Positions 17,100-25,424 of a DNA stretch of 36,116 bases are shown in pieces (within the stretch, counting starts at the first letter, position 1; each line of letters begins with the position of its first letter). The position numbers were made by a program, and so were the translations under genes. The stretch spans positions 1 to 36,116 of the forward strand of contig JAGQZG010000006.1 of NCBI GenBank assembly GCA_020435705.1. Reading direction: 5' to 3'. The stretch comes from Mangrovimonas sp. (GTDB taxonomy: Bacteria > Bacteroidota > Bacteroidia > Flavobacteriales > Flavobacteriaceae). Below the pieces are notes generated by a model, which searched no databases, was not told where the DNA came from, and saw only the letters and a program-made list of their open reading frames with translations.

Positions 17100-18161
17100 A
17101 TGCCAATAAAATACATACATAAACGACTTGTAATTTTATTGGCATGTACTGTTTTGTTAGGTTCCTCTGCCCTAGCACAAAACGAGTCTGTTTTTCCAAA
17201 ATATCCTGACACCATAATTCTAGGGAACAAAGACAGAATTATAGGTGAAATCAAGAAAATGGAAAACGGTGTGGCTACTGTTAAAACAGATTATAGTGAT
17301 AAAGATTTTAATGTAAAATGGGTTAATATCACAGGGTTGAGCAGCCCTAGAACCTACTTGTTAATTCTTTCCAATGGCAACCGGTATAATTCAAAGTTAA
17401 TATTTAACTCTTCCAGTGGAAAAGTCACTCTTCATCAAGATTTCAATGATATTGTGGTCAATATTGAAGATATTGTGTATTTAAAACCTGTAAACAAAAA
17501 GTTTATCTCTAGATTTACGGCTTCTGTATCCGTGGGTTTCAACTTTACTAAAAGTAATAATTTAAAGCAATTGAACATCCGCAGTAATCTGGATTATACT
17601 TCAAATTTCTGGACGTTTTCAGGTTCCTATAATTCGGTTTTAAGTGAACAGGACGACACCGAAGATGTGAAGCGAACAGACGGTAATTTGGGTGTGCGGT
17701 ACTTTTTTCAAAACGATTACTTTCTAGCAGTGTCCTCTGAGTTTCTTTCCAATACAGAACAAAAACTGGATTTGAGGGTTGCTACCAAACTAGGGGGCGG
17801 AAAGTATTTCTTCCACAACAACAGATCTTATTTTGGAGGTGGTTTGGGACTTGTGTGGAACAATGAACGCTTTTCCGATGTAAACAACACTAGTCAAAAT
17901 AGTGTTGAGCTTTTTGGCTCCTTGGAATTGAATCTCTTCGATTTGAAAGATTTTCATATGCTCACTAACCTCACTCTATATCCTAGTTTAACTGAAAAAG
18001 GACGGTTAAGAAGCGATTTCAGCATTGACCTAAAGTACGATTTGCCTCTTGATTTTTTCATTAAGCTGGGAGGCACATACAACTATGACAACAAGCCCAT
18101 TGAGGGTGCTTCAAAAGATGACTATGTTGTCCAGGCCACCTTTGGCTGGGAATTTAATTGA
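17100..18161 (+). CDS. DUF481 (YdiY-like) outer-membrane beta-barrel protein
   Basis: The 353-residue protein has a signal peptide ending near SSALAQ. The first domain (about 30-130) is small and beta-rich, with PDTIILGNKDRIIGEIKKME and FNDIVVNIEDIVYLKP. From residue about 140 it shows alternating amphipathic strands with aromatic girdles (SVSVGFNFTKSNN, YTSNFWTFSGSYNS, DYFLAVSSEF, SYFGGGLGLVWNNE), ending QATFGWEFN, as in DUF481 outer-membrane proteins. The family is often described as salt-induced or of unknown function. Its place in the right arm fits an envelope module. No terminator follows, only a palindrome at 18169-18190. Confidence 0.85.
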   Translation: MPIKYIHKRLVILLACTVLLGSSALAQNESVFPKYPDTIILGNKDRIIGEIKKMENGVATVKTDYSDKDFNVKWVNITGLSSPRTYLLILSNGNRYNSKLIFNSSSGKVTLHQDFNDIVVNIEDIVYLKPVNKKFISRFTASVSVGFNFTKSNNLKQLNIRSNLDYTSNFWTFSGSYNSVLSEQDDTEDVKRTDGNLGVRYFFQNDYFLAVSSEFLSNTEQKLDLRVATKLGGGKYFFHNNRSYFGGGLGLVWNNERFSDVNNTSQNSVELFGSLELNLFDLKDFHMLTNLTLYPSLTEKGRLRSDFSIDLKYDLPLDFFIKLGGTYNYDNKPIEGASKDDYVVQATFGWEFN

Positions 18162-18168
18162 TTGATCA

Positions 18169-18190
18169 AAATACGAAAAGTATCGTATTT
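18169..18190. repeat. Palindrome in the DUF481-to-unknown gene gap
   Basis: AAATACGA (18169-18176) and TCGTATTT (18183-18190) form a perfect 8-bp inverted repeat around six bases. No T run follows, so it is a poor terminator. It could be an operator or processing site ahead of the gene at 18246. A candidate -7 box, GATATTTG (18211-18218), lies downstream. Confidence 0.5.
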
Positions 18191-18245
18191 CAACTTTGGC
18201 TTTTTGGTTTGATATTTGAAAACAATAGTTAAAAACTCAAATACC

Positions 18246-19016
18246 ATGAAACTAAAACTTACAGTCATCACATTATTATTTTTTGTTTGTAATTCATTTG
18301 CCCAGGAAAAGATTAAGTACACCGATGAAGAAAAAGATATGCTCAAAGCATATTATTTCAATGAAGGATTTAATACCCCTGCAACCAAAAAAGTGTCCAC
18401 CTTAATCATGAAAGACGGGACAACGCATAAGGGCTACTGTAAAGGTGTGGCAACAAAAAAAGGACAAATCAACCAAATCATTTTTAAAGACAGCGTAAGT
18501 GGTAAAAAAAATACGTACGATGCCGATAAAATAGCCGAAGCCTACCTCTTTGCCAGTGGTATGGAAAAGTTCAACAAAATGTCTAAAAAAATGAGCAACT
18601 ACGGCATGGGTAGCAGGAACAGCACAAAAAAACTCACTTCAAGCGATGAGATTTATTTTGTAAATCAAAAGGTTTCCTTGAAGAATAAAAAAGATGAAAA
18701 AGAGTTTTTAATGCAATTGGTAAATCCAGATTTCGCCGATTTCATTTCTGTTTACCATGATCCTTTTGCAAAAGAATCCGGTGGCGTGCAATTTGGCGGT
18801 GCCCCAAAAATTGGCGGTGGTGTTATTAAATCGTATTATGTTCAAAAAGGAGATCAAATTATTTGGCTTCACAAAAGTGATTTTGAAGAAAATTACGCTT
18901 TTCTCTTTGGCGATAACGATAGGTTTATGAAGAAATATCCCTACAATTCTATAAGCTGGGATTGGTTTAGCGCATTAGTCTTTGAATACACACGAATGCA
19001 GCTGGAAAATCAATAA
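18246..19016 (+). CDS. Exported protein of unknown function
   Basis: I place the start at the ATG at 18246, giving 256 residues and a clean signal peptide (MKLKLTVITLLFFVCNSFAQ). A TTG at 18216 would add ten residues ahead of the signal and falls inside a candidate promoter box. The mature part has VSTLIMKDGTTHKGYCKG and YDADKIAEAYLFASG, suggesting a small beta domain of the kind that asks for a 'metadata' string, and later a Gly-rich loop (VQFGGAPKIGGGVIKSYYVQ) leading to an aromatic C-terminus (SISWDWFSALVFEY). I recognise no family. It may be the last gene of the right arm or a separate unit, and it ends 32 bases before a terminator. Confidence 0.65.
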   Translation: MKLKLTVITLLFFVCNSFAQEKIKYTDEEKDMLKAYYFNEGFNTPATKKVSTLIMKDGTTHKGYCKGVATKKGQINQIIFKDSVSGKKNTYDADKIAEAYLFASGMEKFNKMSKKMSNYGMGSRNSTKKLTSSDEIYFVNQKVSLKNKKDEKEFLMQLVNPDFADFISVYHDPFAKESGGVQFGGAPKIGGGVIKSYYVQKGDQIIWLHKSDFEENYAFLFGDNDRFMKKYPYNSISWDWFSALVFEYTRMQLENQ

Positions 19017-19048
19017 CATTGATCTTTCATTAATTTTCATTATTCCAT

Positions 19049-19076
19049 AAAAAAACCCGCTTGTTGCGGGTTTTTT
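19049..19076. terminator. Bidirectional intrinsic terminator
   Basis: AAAAACCCGC (19051-19060) pairs with GCGGGTTTTT (19066-19075) around TTGTT. A-rich and T-rich flanks on both sides let it work in both directions. It ends the unknown gene on the plus strand. It also lies directly downstream of the minus-strand tRNA-Ala, whose 3' end is at 19078. Confidence 0.92.
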
Positions 19077-19077
19077 G

Positions 19078-19151
<74 letters not shown>

Positions 19152-19265
19152 GATATGGTTTTAGCATAAAAACCAAAACATTAACAAGGCGAAATTACCA
19201 CATTTTTTAAAATCTGTAAACTTTATTTGTAAAAATATATGTTTAGATTAATTTGATTACTAATA

Positions 19266-21617
19266 CTATGCCGACTTACACTGTGCTTTACAGCATTTTT
19301 CAATTTTCTCCATTAAGATAGCCTTATTAATAGGCTTAGTCATGTAATCATTCATACCAAGATCCATCACTCTGTTTTTGGTTTCTTGCATGGCATCTGC
19401 AGTAACAGCAATAATTGGTATGTTTTCAATGATTTCTCCTAGCTCACCACTTCTGATAACCTTGGTGGCTTCATAACCATCCATTACTGGCATTTGAAGA
19501 TCCATTAAAACCAAGTCGAAAATTTCTTTCCTCAATAACTCAATAGCTTCTTGACCATTTTCAACAAGAGAAAAGCTAATATTGCTTGAACACCCCAAAA
19601 ATTTCTTCATGATCATTTGATTCATCAAATTGTCTTCCACCACTAATATTCTGAGAGAATCCGTTAAAGGCTCTTGCTTTTGGATCAGCTCAGGCTTACT
19701 AACAACTTCCAGTGGGATTTCAATAAATACTGATGTGCCAACACCCAATTTACTTTCAATGTCTATTTTTCCTTTGAACAATGTTGTTAAATGTTTTGCA
19801 ATTGTTAATCCCAGACCAATACCTCCAAACCTTCTTTTATTATCATACTTCATTTGATTGAAACTATCAAAAATAAATTGTTTGGCTTCATCAGCAATTC
19901 CAATTCCAGTATCTGAGATAGCTATAGAGAACTTTGTCTTGTTAAAAAGACCATCAATGCAAGTAATTTTCATTTTAACCGTCCCCTCCATGGTAAATTT
20001 AACCGCATTACTCAACGTATTATTTATAATTTGTATAAAACGCTCAGGATCTCCTTTTACTTTGGCGGGAATACTATAATGCATATCCAAAATAAATTGA
20101 AGGCCTTTTTTTTCGGCTTCAGTTTTCCAATTGTTACTTATTTGATTGATTAAAATAGAAGGATTGAAGCTTTCGCTTTTAAGTTCTAATTCATTTTTCT
20201 CGATTTTTTCAAAGTCAAGAATATCATTTACACTACTAAGCAAACTCAAGGATGCATTTCTAATGATTTCATAGTTCTTCTTAGTCTCAACATCCTTGTT
20301 CAACTTAAGTTGTTCTTGGGAAACGCCCATAATGGCATTTATTGGCGTTCGCAATTCATGACTCATATTGGACATGAAATAGGTTTTCAATTGGCTTATT
20401 TCTTCCGATTTTTTAAGTGCCAATTCTTGTGATTCTTCTTTTTCCAATCTTAATTTTCGGATCAAATTTGACATCGAAAGGGATAAGAAAACAACTTCAA
20501 ACCCTGTTCCAAATTTTGCGCTATTTAAAACAAAAAAGTTGTTGGGTAATAAACTTAAATTATTCATCACAAATCCAAGCAATCCAATAACCAAGAAAAA
20601 AATACCTATTGAAAAGTATGGATCAATTTTTTGCTTTTTAGCACGCATTAAACCAATAGTTCCAAGAATTAACAATAAGCTAACGAGACCATTTACGTTA
20701 CTAATTGGATAGGTATATTCTAGAGTAGTCTTTGAGATGAATACCATTACAAATAACGCTGCAATGATAACATATACTGCTTTAAAGCCCTTGAATAATT
20801 TAGGTTGAAATACTTTTATCTTTAGGAAATGTTCGCAATACTTTAAAAGAAATAAATTAGACAACAATGCGGTTATCATAACCATTCTACTATTTATATA
20901 TCCAGCTTGCGGGAAAACATATTGAAAAATAAGTCCGTCAAGAGTTGCTTGCATTAGACCAATTGAGAAAACGTAAATGCCATAATAGAAAAATGTTTTT
21001 TCCTTTAAACTTCTGTAGAAAAAAAGATATACCAACCCTGCTAGGAAAAGTATTCCATAGAAAAAGCCCATAAAAAGTTGTTGCTTATAATTTTCAACCA
21101 GAAACTCAGTTTCTGAATAGAGTTTCAAGGGCAAATTAATAGTTTCTCCATCGCTACTCAAGTGCAAATAAAATTGCTCTATGCTGTTTGGCTCAAGACT
21201 TATTTTAAATACAGTAGATCGGTGATCTACTTGGCGCTCCCATTTAGGGATTTGATCACCACTTTTGAATTCGGATATAGAATGGGAATAGATTTGATAA
21301 AGATTGGCTATATCGGTTATTGGCCTAGCCGTTTCTAAATAATACTCTTTTTCTTGATTAGTACTATTCTCAAGTGAAAATCTAAGCCAAAAATTATTGG
21401 ATGTAAACCCAATACTGTGATTTTCTGAATCTAATGACTTGTAATTCAAATCACTATTATTCATTACCTGATGAATAGTTAAATCGTTTTTACCAACATC
21501 AACAAACTCTGCATATTGATATAATTGTCCATTAGATGTATCGGGGTTAAAAGTGCCGTTTTGTGAGAAAAGATTATGCCCAATAATGAGCATGACCGAT
21601 AGGTATAGGTTTTTCAT
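19266..21617 (-). CDS. Hybrid sensor histidine kinase with 7TM-DISM sensor and receiver domain
   Basis: The 783-residue protein has a signal peptide (to FSQ) and an extracytoplasmic 7TMR-DISMED2 domain (about 25-170, with FTSNNFWLRFSLEN). Seven membrane helices (about 178-390) and a short coiled coil follow, then HisKA with H420 in MSNMSHELRTPINA. The ATPase domain has NTLSNAVKFT, SDTGIGIAD, FDSFNQ and GGIGLGLTIA. The C-terminal receiver has D706 in LVLMDLQMPVMDGYEA and the KPI signature. The DISM sensor is thought to bind carbohydrates or other small ligands. There is no DNA-binding domain, so the signal probably passes to a separate phosphotransfer or response regulator protein, not seen here. 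It stands alone, with its 3' end facing the tRNA gene. Its ligand is unknown. Confidence 0.95.
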   Translation of the reverse strand: MKNLYLSVMLIIGHNLFSQNGTFNPDTSNGQLYQYAEFVDVGKNDLTIHQVMNNSDLNYKSLDSENHSIGFTSNNFWLRFSLENSTNQEKEYYLETARPITDIANLYQIYSHSISEFKSGDQIPKWERQVDHRSTVFKISLEPNSIEQFYLHLSSDGETINLPLKLYSETEFLVENYKQQLFMGFFYGILFLAGLVYLFFYRSLKEKTFFYYGIYVFSIGLMQATLDGLIFQYVFPQAGYINSRMVMITALLSNLFLLKYCEHFLKIKVFQPKLFKGFKAVYVIIAALFVMVFISKTTLEYTYPISNVNGLVSLLLILGTIGLMRAKKQKIDPYFSIGIFFLVIGLLGFVMNNLSLLPNNFFVLNSAKFGTGFEVVFLSLSMSNLIRKLRLEKEESQELALKKSEEISQLKTYFMSNMSHELRTPINAIMGVSQEQLKLNKDVETKKNYEIIRNASLSLLSSVNDILDFEKIEKNELELKSESFNPSILINQISNNWKTEAEKKGLQFILDMHYSIPAKVKGDPERFIQIINNTLSNAVKFTMEGTVKMKITCIDGLFNKTKFSIAISDTGIGIADEAKQFIFDSFNQMKYDNKRRFGGIGLGLTIAKHLTTLFKGKIDIESKLGVGTSVFIEIPLEVVSKPELIQKQEPLTDSLRILVVEDNLMNQMIMKKFLGCSSNISFSLVENGQEAIELLRKEIFDLVLMDLQMPVMDGYEATKVIRSGELGEIIENIPIIAVTADAMQETKNRVMDLGMNDYMTKPINKAILMEKIEKCCKAQCKSA

Positions 21618-21751
21618 GTTTAGATCTTAGGGGTTGTATAAATACAAAATATCTGCCCATGAAAATATTTAATTCGATAAATAGCCAGAAAAATCCCTTT
21701 AAGCGGTTAAAAAACACCTATTTAACATAGGATTTTATTAAACGAAAAAGT

Positions 21752-22549
21752 TTATTTTAATTCGCTAAGCACCAATACAGGTAATGTAGAACTATGAAAA
21801 TCTTTTTTCAAAATCGTATTGTTTTCCCAAAGTTTCGTGAAAAATCCACGTTTTCTTCTCACCACACACAACATGTCCGGACTGTACTCTTTGTAATTTT
21901 CCAAAACCCCTTGAAAGGTGGTGGCATTTTCACTATGTACAATTTTGGTGGCTAATTGAGCTAACTCATCCTTAACCGCAAAATCCCCTTCATTATAATA
22001 TGGTGTTTTTACCAATAATAAAGTCATTTGGGATTTAAACTGTTCCATTATTGACCGAAGCGGCCCTAAAGATTCCTCTTTTTTTAATATAGCCGATTTA
22101 ACCGCCATTAAAATATTGGCGTAGGTTTTAAATTTTAGCCCTTCTGGAACTATCAAAGCGGGAATACTTGTTTGTTTAATAATTTTCCCGGAAGTTTTTC
22201 CTAAATAAAGCTCTTGATTGGTTGAGTTGGTTTTGGGTTCAATCAATAGAAGGTCTATATCCAACGTTTTGCATACTAATTCCAACGTATCTATCAAAGC
22301 GCCCTTAAAGGTTTTCACAATTACTTCAACACCTTTGGTATCAACTTTTGAGACGTGTGATTCCAAAAAAGCTTTGCTTTCCCGTTCCAAGATATGGTCT
22401 ACCTTAATCATGGTTCCTGCTTTGGTGTAAACGTTATACACTTGTACCACGTATAGTTTAGCACCAAAAGCTTTGGCAAAGTCTATCGCATACTGCAAAT
22501 GGTTTACGGCATTTTTAGAAGACCCTACTGGAACTAGAATATTTTTCAT
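21752..22549 (-). CDS. Universal stress protein (tandem UspA domains)
   Basis: The 265-residue protein has two Usp units. The first (1-140) opens MKNILVPVGSSKNAVNHLQYAIDFA and ends with a GKTSGKIIKQTSIPALIVPEG segment, shown here split: GKTSGKII, then SIPALIVPEG. The second (about 145-265) opens ANILMAVKSAIL and ends STLPVLVLSEL. The classic ATP-binding motif G-x2-G-x9-G-(S/T) is not intact in either unit, so nucleotide binding is doubtful. Such tandem Usp proteins are common in Bacteroidota and respond to starvation or redox stress. The gene is divergent from the GNAT gene with 22 bp between starts, so its promoter must lie in the GNAT coding region; a perfect -7 box is there at 22578. Confidence 0.9.
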   Translation of the reverse strand: MKNILVPVGSSKNAVNHLQYAIDFAKAFGAKLYVVQVYNVYTKAGTMIKVDHILERESKAFLESHVSKVDTKGVEVIVKTFKGALIDTLELVCKTLDIDLLLIEPKTNSTNQELYLGKTSGKIIKQTSIPALIVPEGLKFKTYANILMAVKSAILKKEESLGPLRSIMEQFKSQMTLLLVKTPYYNEGDFAVKDELAQLATKIVHSENATTFQGVLENYKEYSPDMLCVVRRKRGFFTKLWENNTILKKDFHSSTLPVLVLSELK

Positions 22550-22571
22550 ATCAAAATTTAAGGCTAAATTT

Positions 22572-23096
22572 ATGGCACAAAATTACACAATATTCATGAC
22601 TTGTAGTGCAACTGAGAAAGATATTGATTCGCTTCTGGAAATTACGTCGGCGTGCGCATTGCACATGCAAAGCCAAAGCATTTTCCAATGGAACGCATTG
22701 TATCCCAGCAAAGAGACCTTTGAAGAAGACATCAAAAGGCAGGAACTCTTTGTCTTCAAACTTGATACTAAACCCATAGGTTGTATAGTTATAAGTACTT
22801 TTATGGATGACGAATACAAGGAGGTTAACTGGTTAACTCCAAATGAAAACAATGTATACATCCATAGATTGGCCGTTCATCCTGAACAACAGGGAAAAGG
22901 CATTGCAAGAAAACTGATGGCGTTTGCCGAAGAGAAATCCAGATTGGAAAAAAGAACCTCTGTGCGCTTGGATACCTTTTCGCAAAACCTTCGAAATCAA
23001 AAATTTTACGAACAACGAGGTTACCAGCGCTTGGGAGCTATTTATATCCCACAACAAAGTGAGTTTCCTTTTTATTGTTATGAATTGATCCTTTGA
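22572..23096 (+). CDS. GNAT-family N-acetyltransferase
   Basis: I start at the ATG at 22572 (174 residues). The longer frame upstream runs into the divergent Usp gene and adds no family sequence. SATEKDIDSLLEI is the usual first strand-helix of the fold. Motif A, with the acetyl-CoA pyrophosphate loop, is IHRLAVHPEQQGKGIARKL. The C-terminal QNLRNQKFYEQRGYQRLG is the typical motif B. The protein transfers an acetyl group from acetyl-CoA to an unknown amine. Its stop overlaps the start of the MATE exporter by three bases, so the two genes are translationally coupled. Confidence 0.92.
   Translation: MAQNYTIFMTCSATEKDIDSLLEITSACALHMQSQSIFQWNALYPSKETFEEDIKRQELFVFKLDTKPIGCIVISTFMDDEYKEVNWLTPNENNVYIHRLAVHPEQQGKGIARKLMAFAEEKSRLEKRTSVRLDTFSQNLRNQKFYEQRGYQRLGAIYIPQQSEFPFYCYELIL
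22578..22585 (-). promoter_or_regulatory. Candidate -7 box for the universal stress gene
   Basis: On the minus strand this reads TAATTTTG, a perfect TANNTTTG match, 29 bp before the Usp start codon. It lies inside the first codons of the divergent GNAT gene. Confidence 0.5.
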
Positions 23097-24427
23097 GTAG
23101 CAATATCAGTTTTAAACATATAAGCAAACTAGCCATCCCGGCACTCATTTCGGGCGTTTCGGAACCCATTTTGTCGTTAACCGATGCGGCCGTTTTGGGA
23201 AACGTTAAACTCAACCCCACCGAAGCATTGGCCGCCGTAGGGATAGTCACCACCTTTATGTCTATGCTCATTTGGGTCTTGGGTCAAACCCGAAGTGCCT
23301 TGGCTTCTATCATTTCGCAATACGTGGGCGCCAATAATATTGACCACGTAAAAAACTTACCAGCCCAAGCCATTATGCTTATCACCTCTTTGAGTCTGGT
23401 AATCATTGCCTTGACTTACCCTTTTGCTGCTTATATTTTTAAGTTTTACAATGCTTCCCAACTTATTTTGGACTATTGTGTGGAATACTATAGAATTCGG
23501 GTTTTTGGCTTTCCTTTCACCTTGTTTACAATTGCTGTCTTTGGAACCTTTAGAGGACTTCAAAACACCTTCTACCCTATGGTTATAGCGCTTATTGGAA
23601 CGGTAACCAACATAGCCCTGGACTTTCTATTGGTTTATGGTTATGAAGACCTTGTTCCTGCCATGCATGTTAGAGGTGCTGCGTATGCCAGTGTGATCGC
23701 TCAAATACTTATGGCTATTGCTTCGGTTGTTTTTCTTCTTAAAAAAACCAACATTCCTCTTTGGGTAAAATGGCCTTTGAATCAAGAAATTAAACGATTC
23801 CTGCTCATGATTGCCCACCTCTTCGTGAGAACACTGGCTTTAAATGTAACTTTATACTTAGGCACAAGTTATTCCACCTCTTTAGGAAAATCTTATATCG
23901 CGGCCTATACTATTGGAATAAACCTATGGTTTCTGGCGGCCTTTGTGATTGATGGTTACGCATCGGCTGGCGGCATTCTTTCGGGTAAATTGCTAGGTGC
24001 CAAAGACTACAAAACGCTTTTGTTACTGGGCAAAAAACTGATTAGGTATGGTGTAGTTATAGGCGTCATTTTAGGTCTTTTAGGGGCTTTACTGTACCAT
24101 GCTATTGGAAGGATTTTTACTCATGATGAAATGGTTTTGACCGAATTTTACAAAATATTTTGGATCATCTTGGCCATGTTCCCGGTTTGTGCAATTGCTT
24201 TTATTTACGACAGTATTTTTAAGGGACTTGGTGAAATGAAAACACTTAGAAATCTTCTCCTCATAGCTACTTTTCTGGTGTTTGCTCCCGTTTTATATCT
24301 TTTGGATTTATTTGACTGGCAATTATACGGCGTTTTTACGGCGTTATACGCTTGGATTCTAACGCGAAGTTTTCCGTTGGTCTATATTTTCAGAAGAAGA
24401 TTCAAACGGCTTTCGGAAAATGTGTAA
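23093..24427 (+). CDS. MATE-family multidrug/antimicrobial exporter (DinF-like)
   Basis: The 444-residue inner-membrane protein has about twelve hydrophobic helices in two related halves. Conserved MATE segments include ISKLAIPALISGVSEPIL, TDAAVLG, FRGLQNTFYPM, GYASAGGILSGKLLGAKDY and DSIFKGLGEM. It should use a sodium or proton gradient to export organic cations or drugs. The only start that keeps the first helix is TTG at 23093, which overlaps the GNAT stop (TTGA, 23093-23096); the next Met is more than 50 residues in. The two genes form an operon. Two small membrane-protein genes follow on the same strand. Confidence 0.93.
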   Translation: MSSNISFKHISKLAIPALISGVSEPILSLTDAAVLGNVKLNPTEALAAVGIVTTFMSMLIWVLGQTRSALASIISQYVGANNIDHVKNLPAQAIMLITSLSLVIIALTYPFAAYIFKFYNASQLILDYCVEYYRIRVFGFPFTLFTIAVFGTFRGLQNTFYPMVIALIGTVTNIALDFLLVYGYEDLVPAMHVRGAAYASVIAQILMAIASVVFLLKKTNIPLWVKWPLNQEIKRFLLMIAHLFVRTLALNVTLYLGTSYSTSLGKSYIAAYTIGINLWFLAAFVIDGYASAGGILSGKLLGAKDYKTLLLLGKKLIRYGVVIGVILGLLGALLYHAIGRIFTHDEMVLTEFYKIFWIILAMFPVCAIAFIYDSIFKGLGEMKTLRNLLLIATFLVFAPVLYLLDLFDWQLYGVFTALYAWILTRSFPLVYIFRRRFKRLSENV

Positions 24428-24436
24428 CTTTGATTC

Positions 24437-24601
24437 ATGTTTTTAATTTCGCTACTGCAACAAGTCGACATCGAAGAAAAAATCAAAAATGCTCCAGATA
24501 AAGGTTATGAAATAGGTGTGTTTGTTGGTTCTATGCTTCCCTTTATTGTTTTGGTTCTTGTTGCTTACGGCATCTACAGGTACAACAAGAATAAAAATTG
24601 A
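24437..24601 (+). CDS. Small membrane protein, 54 residues
   Basis: The ATG at 24437 lies nine bases after the MATE stop. The 54-residue product starts MFLISLLQQVDIEEKIKNAP, a short amphipathic helix. GYEIGVFVGSMLPFIVLVLV then begins a single membrane helix, and the end is basic (YRYNKNKN). This gives one helix with a positive C-terminus, presumably cytoplasmic. I recognise no family. Spacing in the MATE operon, and a second tiny ORF right after it, support a real gene. Confidence 0.6.
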   Translation: MFLISLLQQVDIEEKIKNAPDKGYEIGVFVGSMLPFIVLVLVAYGIYRYNKNKN

Positions 24602-24610
24602 TAAAAAGTA

Positions 24611-24688
24611 ATGGGAAACAAACTTTTTTTGATCCTTGCCATTGTATTGGTAATCATCTATATATACAACCGAAGAAGAAAATACTAA
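24611..24688 (+). CDS. Very small membrane protein, 25 residues
   Basis: The ATG at 24611 starts nine bases after the previous stop. The product (MGNKLFLILAIVLVIIYIYN, then RRRKY) is one hydrophobic helix with a strongly basic tail. It ends at 24688, directly against the stop codon of the opposing oxygenase gene at 24689. The hydrophobic-basic layout and operon spacing suggest it is translated, but it is too short for certainty. Confidence 0.45.
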   Translation: MGNKLFLILAIVLVIIYIYNRRRKY

Positions 24689-25333
24689 CTAGCGTGTTTT
24701 TAGCCAGCCTGTAATGCTCAAACGCTGACTTTCCAAAACAGGTTTTACCTCATGTTCCAGTTCTTGGCTTTCAAAGATAACCACTCTTCCGGGCATTGGA
24801 TACACTATTTTGGGAACTTCATGGGTATTCTCCTGAAGGTAAAGCACCAATTCGCCACCGTTTTCAGGTTTCCAGGTTTCATCATTAAGATAAAACACAA
24901 ACGACAGTTTTCGCCTATCGTCATTTTGAAAAGTGTCTAAATGCCTTTTGTAGAATGTTCCTTTGGGATACAATGCATAGTGAAACTCCTTTTGCAAAAT
25001 TCCCAAAAAGCAGGTTTTGTTCAGGTAACGCACCAAATCGTTTACCTTGTTGAAAAAAACAGCTTCGGTTGCGTCCATTTTAGACTCATCCATCCAAAGG
25101 ATAAAATCACCTCTAATGGACTTGGCAATCATTTCATTGGTACGGTTACCAATGGCCGCTTTCTTAAAATTGTCCTCTTCGTATTTCGTGAGTAAAGAAG
25201 CCCTTAAAATAGCCACTTCCTGTTCAGAAAAAAACGCATCGGCTATACTGTAACCAGATTCCAAAAGATCTGAAATAATACGCTCATACAACGGATTTTC
25301 AACAAAATCCAATTGCTCAAAAAGTTCGTTCAT
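24689..25333 (-). CDS. 2-oxoglutarate/Fe(II)-dependent oxygenase (prolyl 4-hydroxylase type)
   Basis: The 214-residue protein has the double-stranded beta-helix signature: iron ligands H131 and D133 in YKRHLDTF, H194 in LEHEVKPV, and the 2-oxoglutarate-binding R204 in SQRLSITGWL. YLNDETWKPENGGELVLYL is the conserved core of the P4Hc family. Such enzymes hydroxylate a protein or small molecule; the substrate here is unknown. It has its own promoter, with a perfect -7 box at 25358, back to back with the queD promoter. Its 3' end abuts the 25-residue ORF with no spacing. Confidence 0.9.
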   Translation of the reverse strand: MNELFEQLDFVENPLYERIISDLLESGYSIADAFFSEQEVAILRASLLTKYEEDNFKKAAIGNRTNEMIAKSIRGDFILWMDESKMDATEAVFFNKVNDLVRYLNKTCFLGILQKEFHYALYPKGTFYKRHLDTFQNDDRRKLSFVFYLNDETWKPENGGELVLYLQENTHEVPKIVYPMPGRVVIFESQELEHEVKPVLESQRLSITGWLKTR

Positions 25334-25357
25334 AAACCTAAATCACAAAAAAGTGCG

Positions 25358-25365
25358 CAAATGTA
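25358..25365 (-). promoter_or_regulatory. -7 box for the 2OG oxygenase gene
   Basis: On the minus strand this reads TACATTTG, a perfect match to TANNTTTG, 25 bp before the start codon. A TTTG lies 22 bases further upstream as a possible -33 element. Confidence 0.6.
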
Positions 25366-25396
25366 ACCTAAAAACACATTGCTTTTACAAATTCAA

Positions 25397-25404
25397 TACC
25401 TTTG
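25397..25404 (+). promoter_or_regulatory. -7 box for queD
   Basis: TACCTTTG is a perfect TANNTTTG match, 21 bp before the ATG at 25425. A TTG at 25379 may be part of a -33 element. It is divergent from the box at 25358. Confidence 0.6.
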
Positions 25405-25424
25405 TAACTAGAAAAACCAAAGGA

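Noticed and set aside
18216-18245. TTG start giving a ten-residue longer unknown exported protein
   Set aside because: It would place residues before a clean signal peptide and begins in a candidate -7 box.
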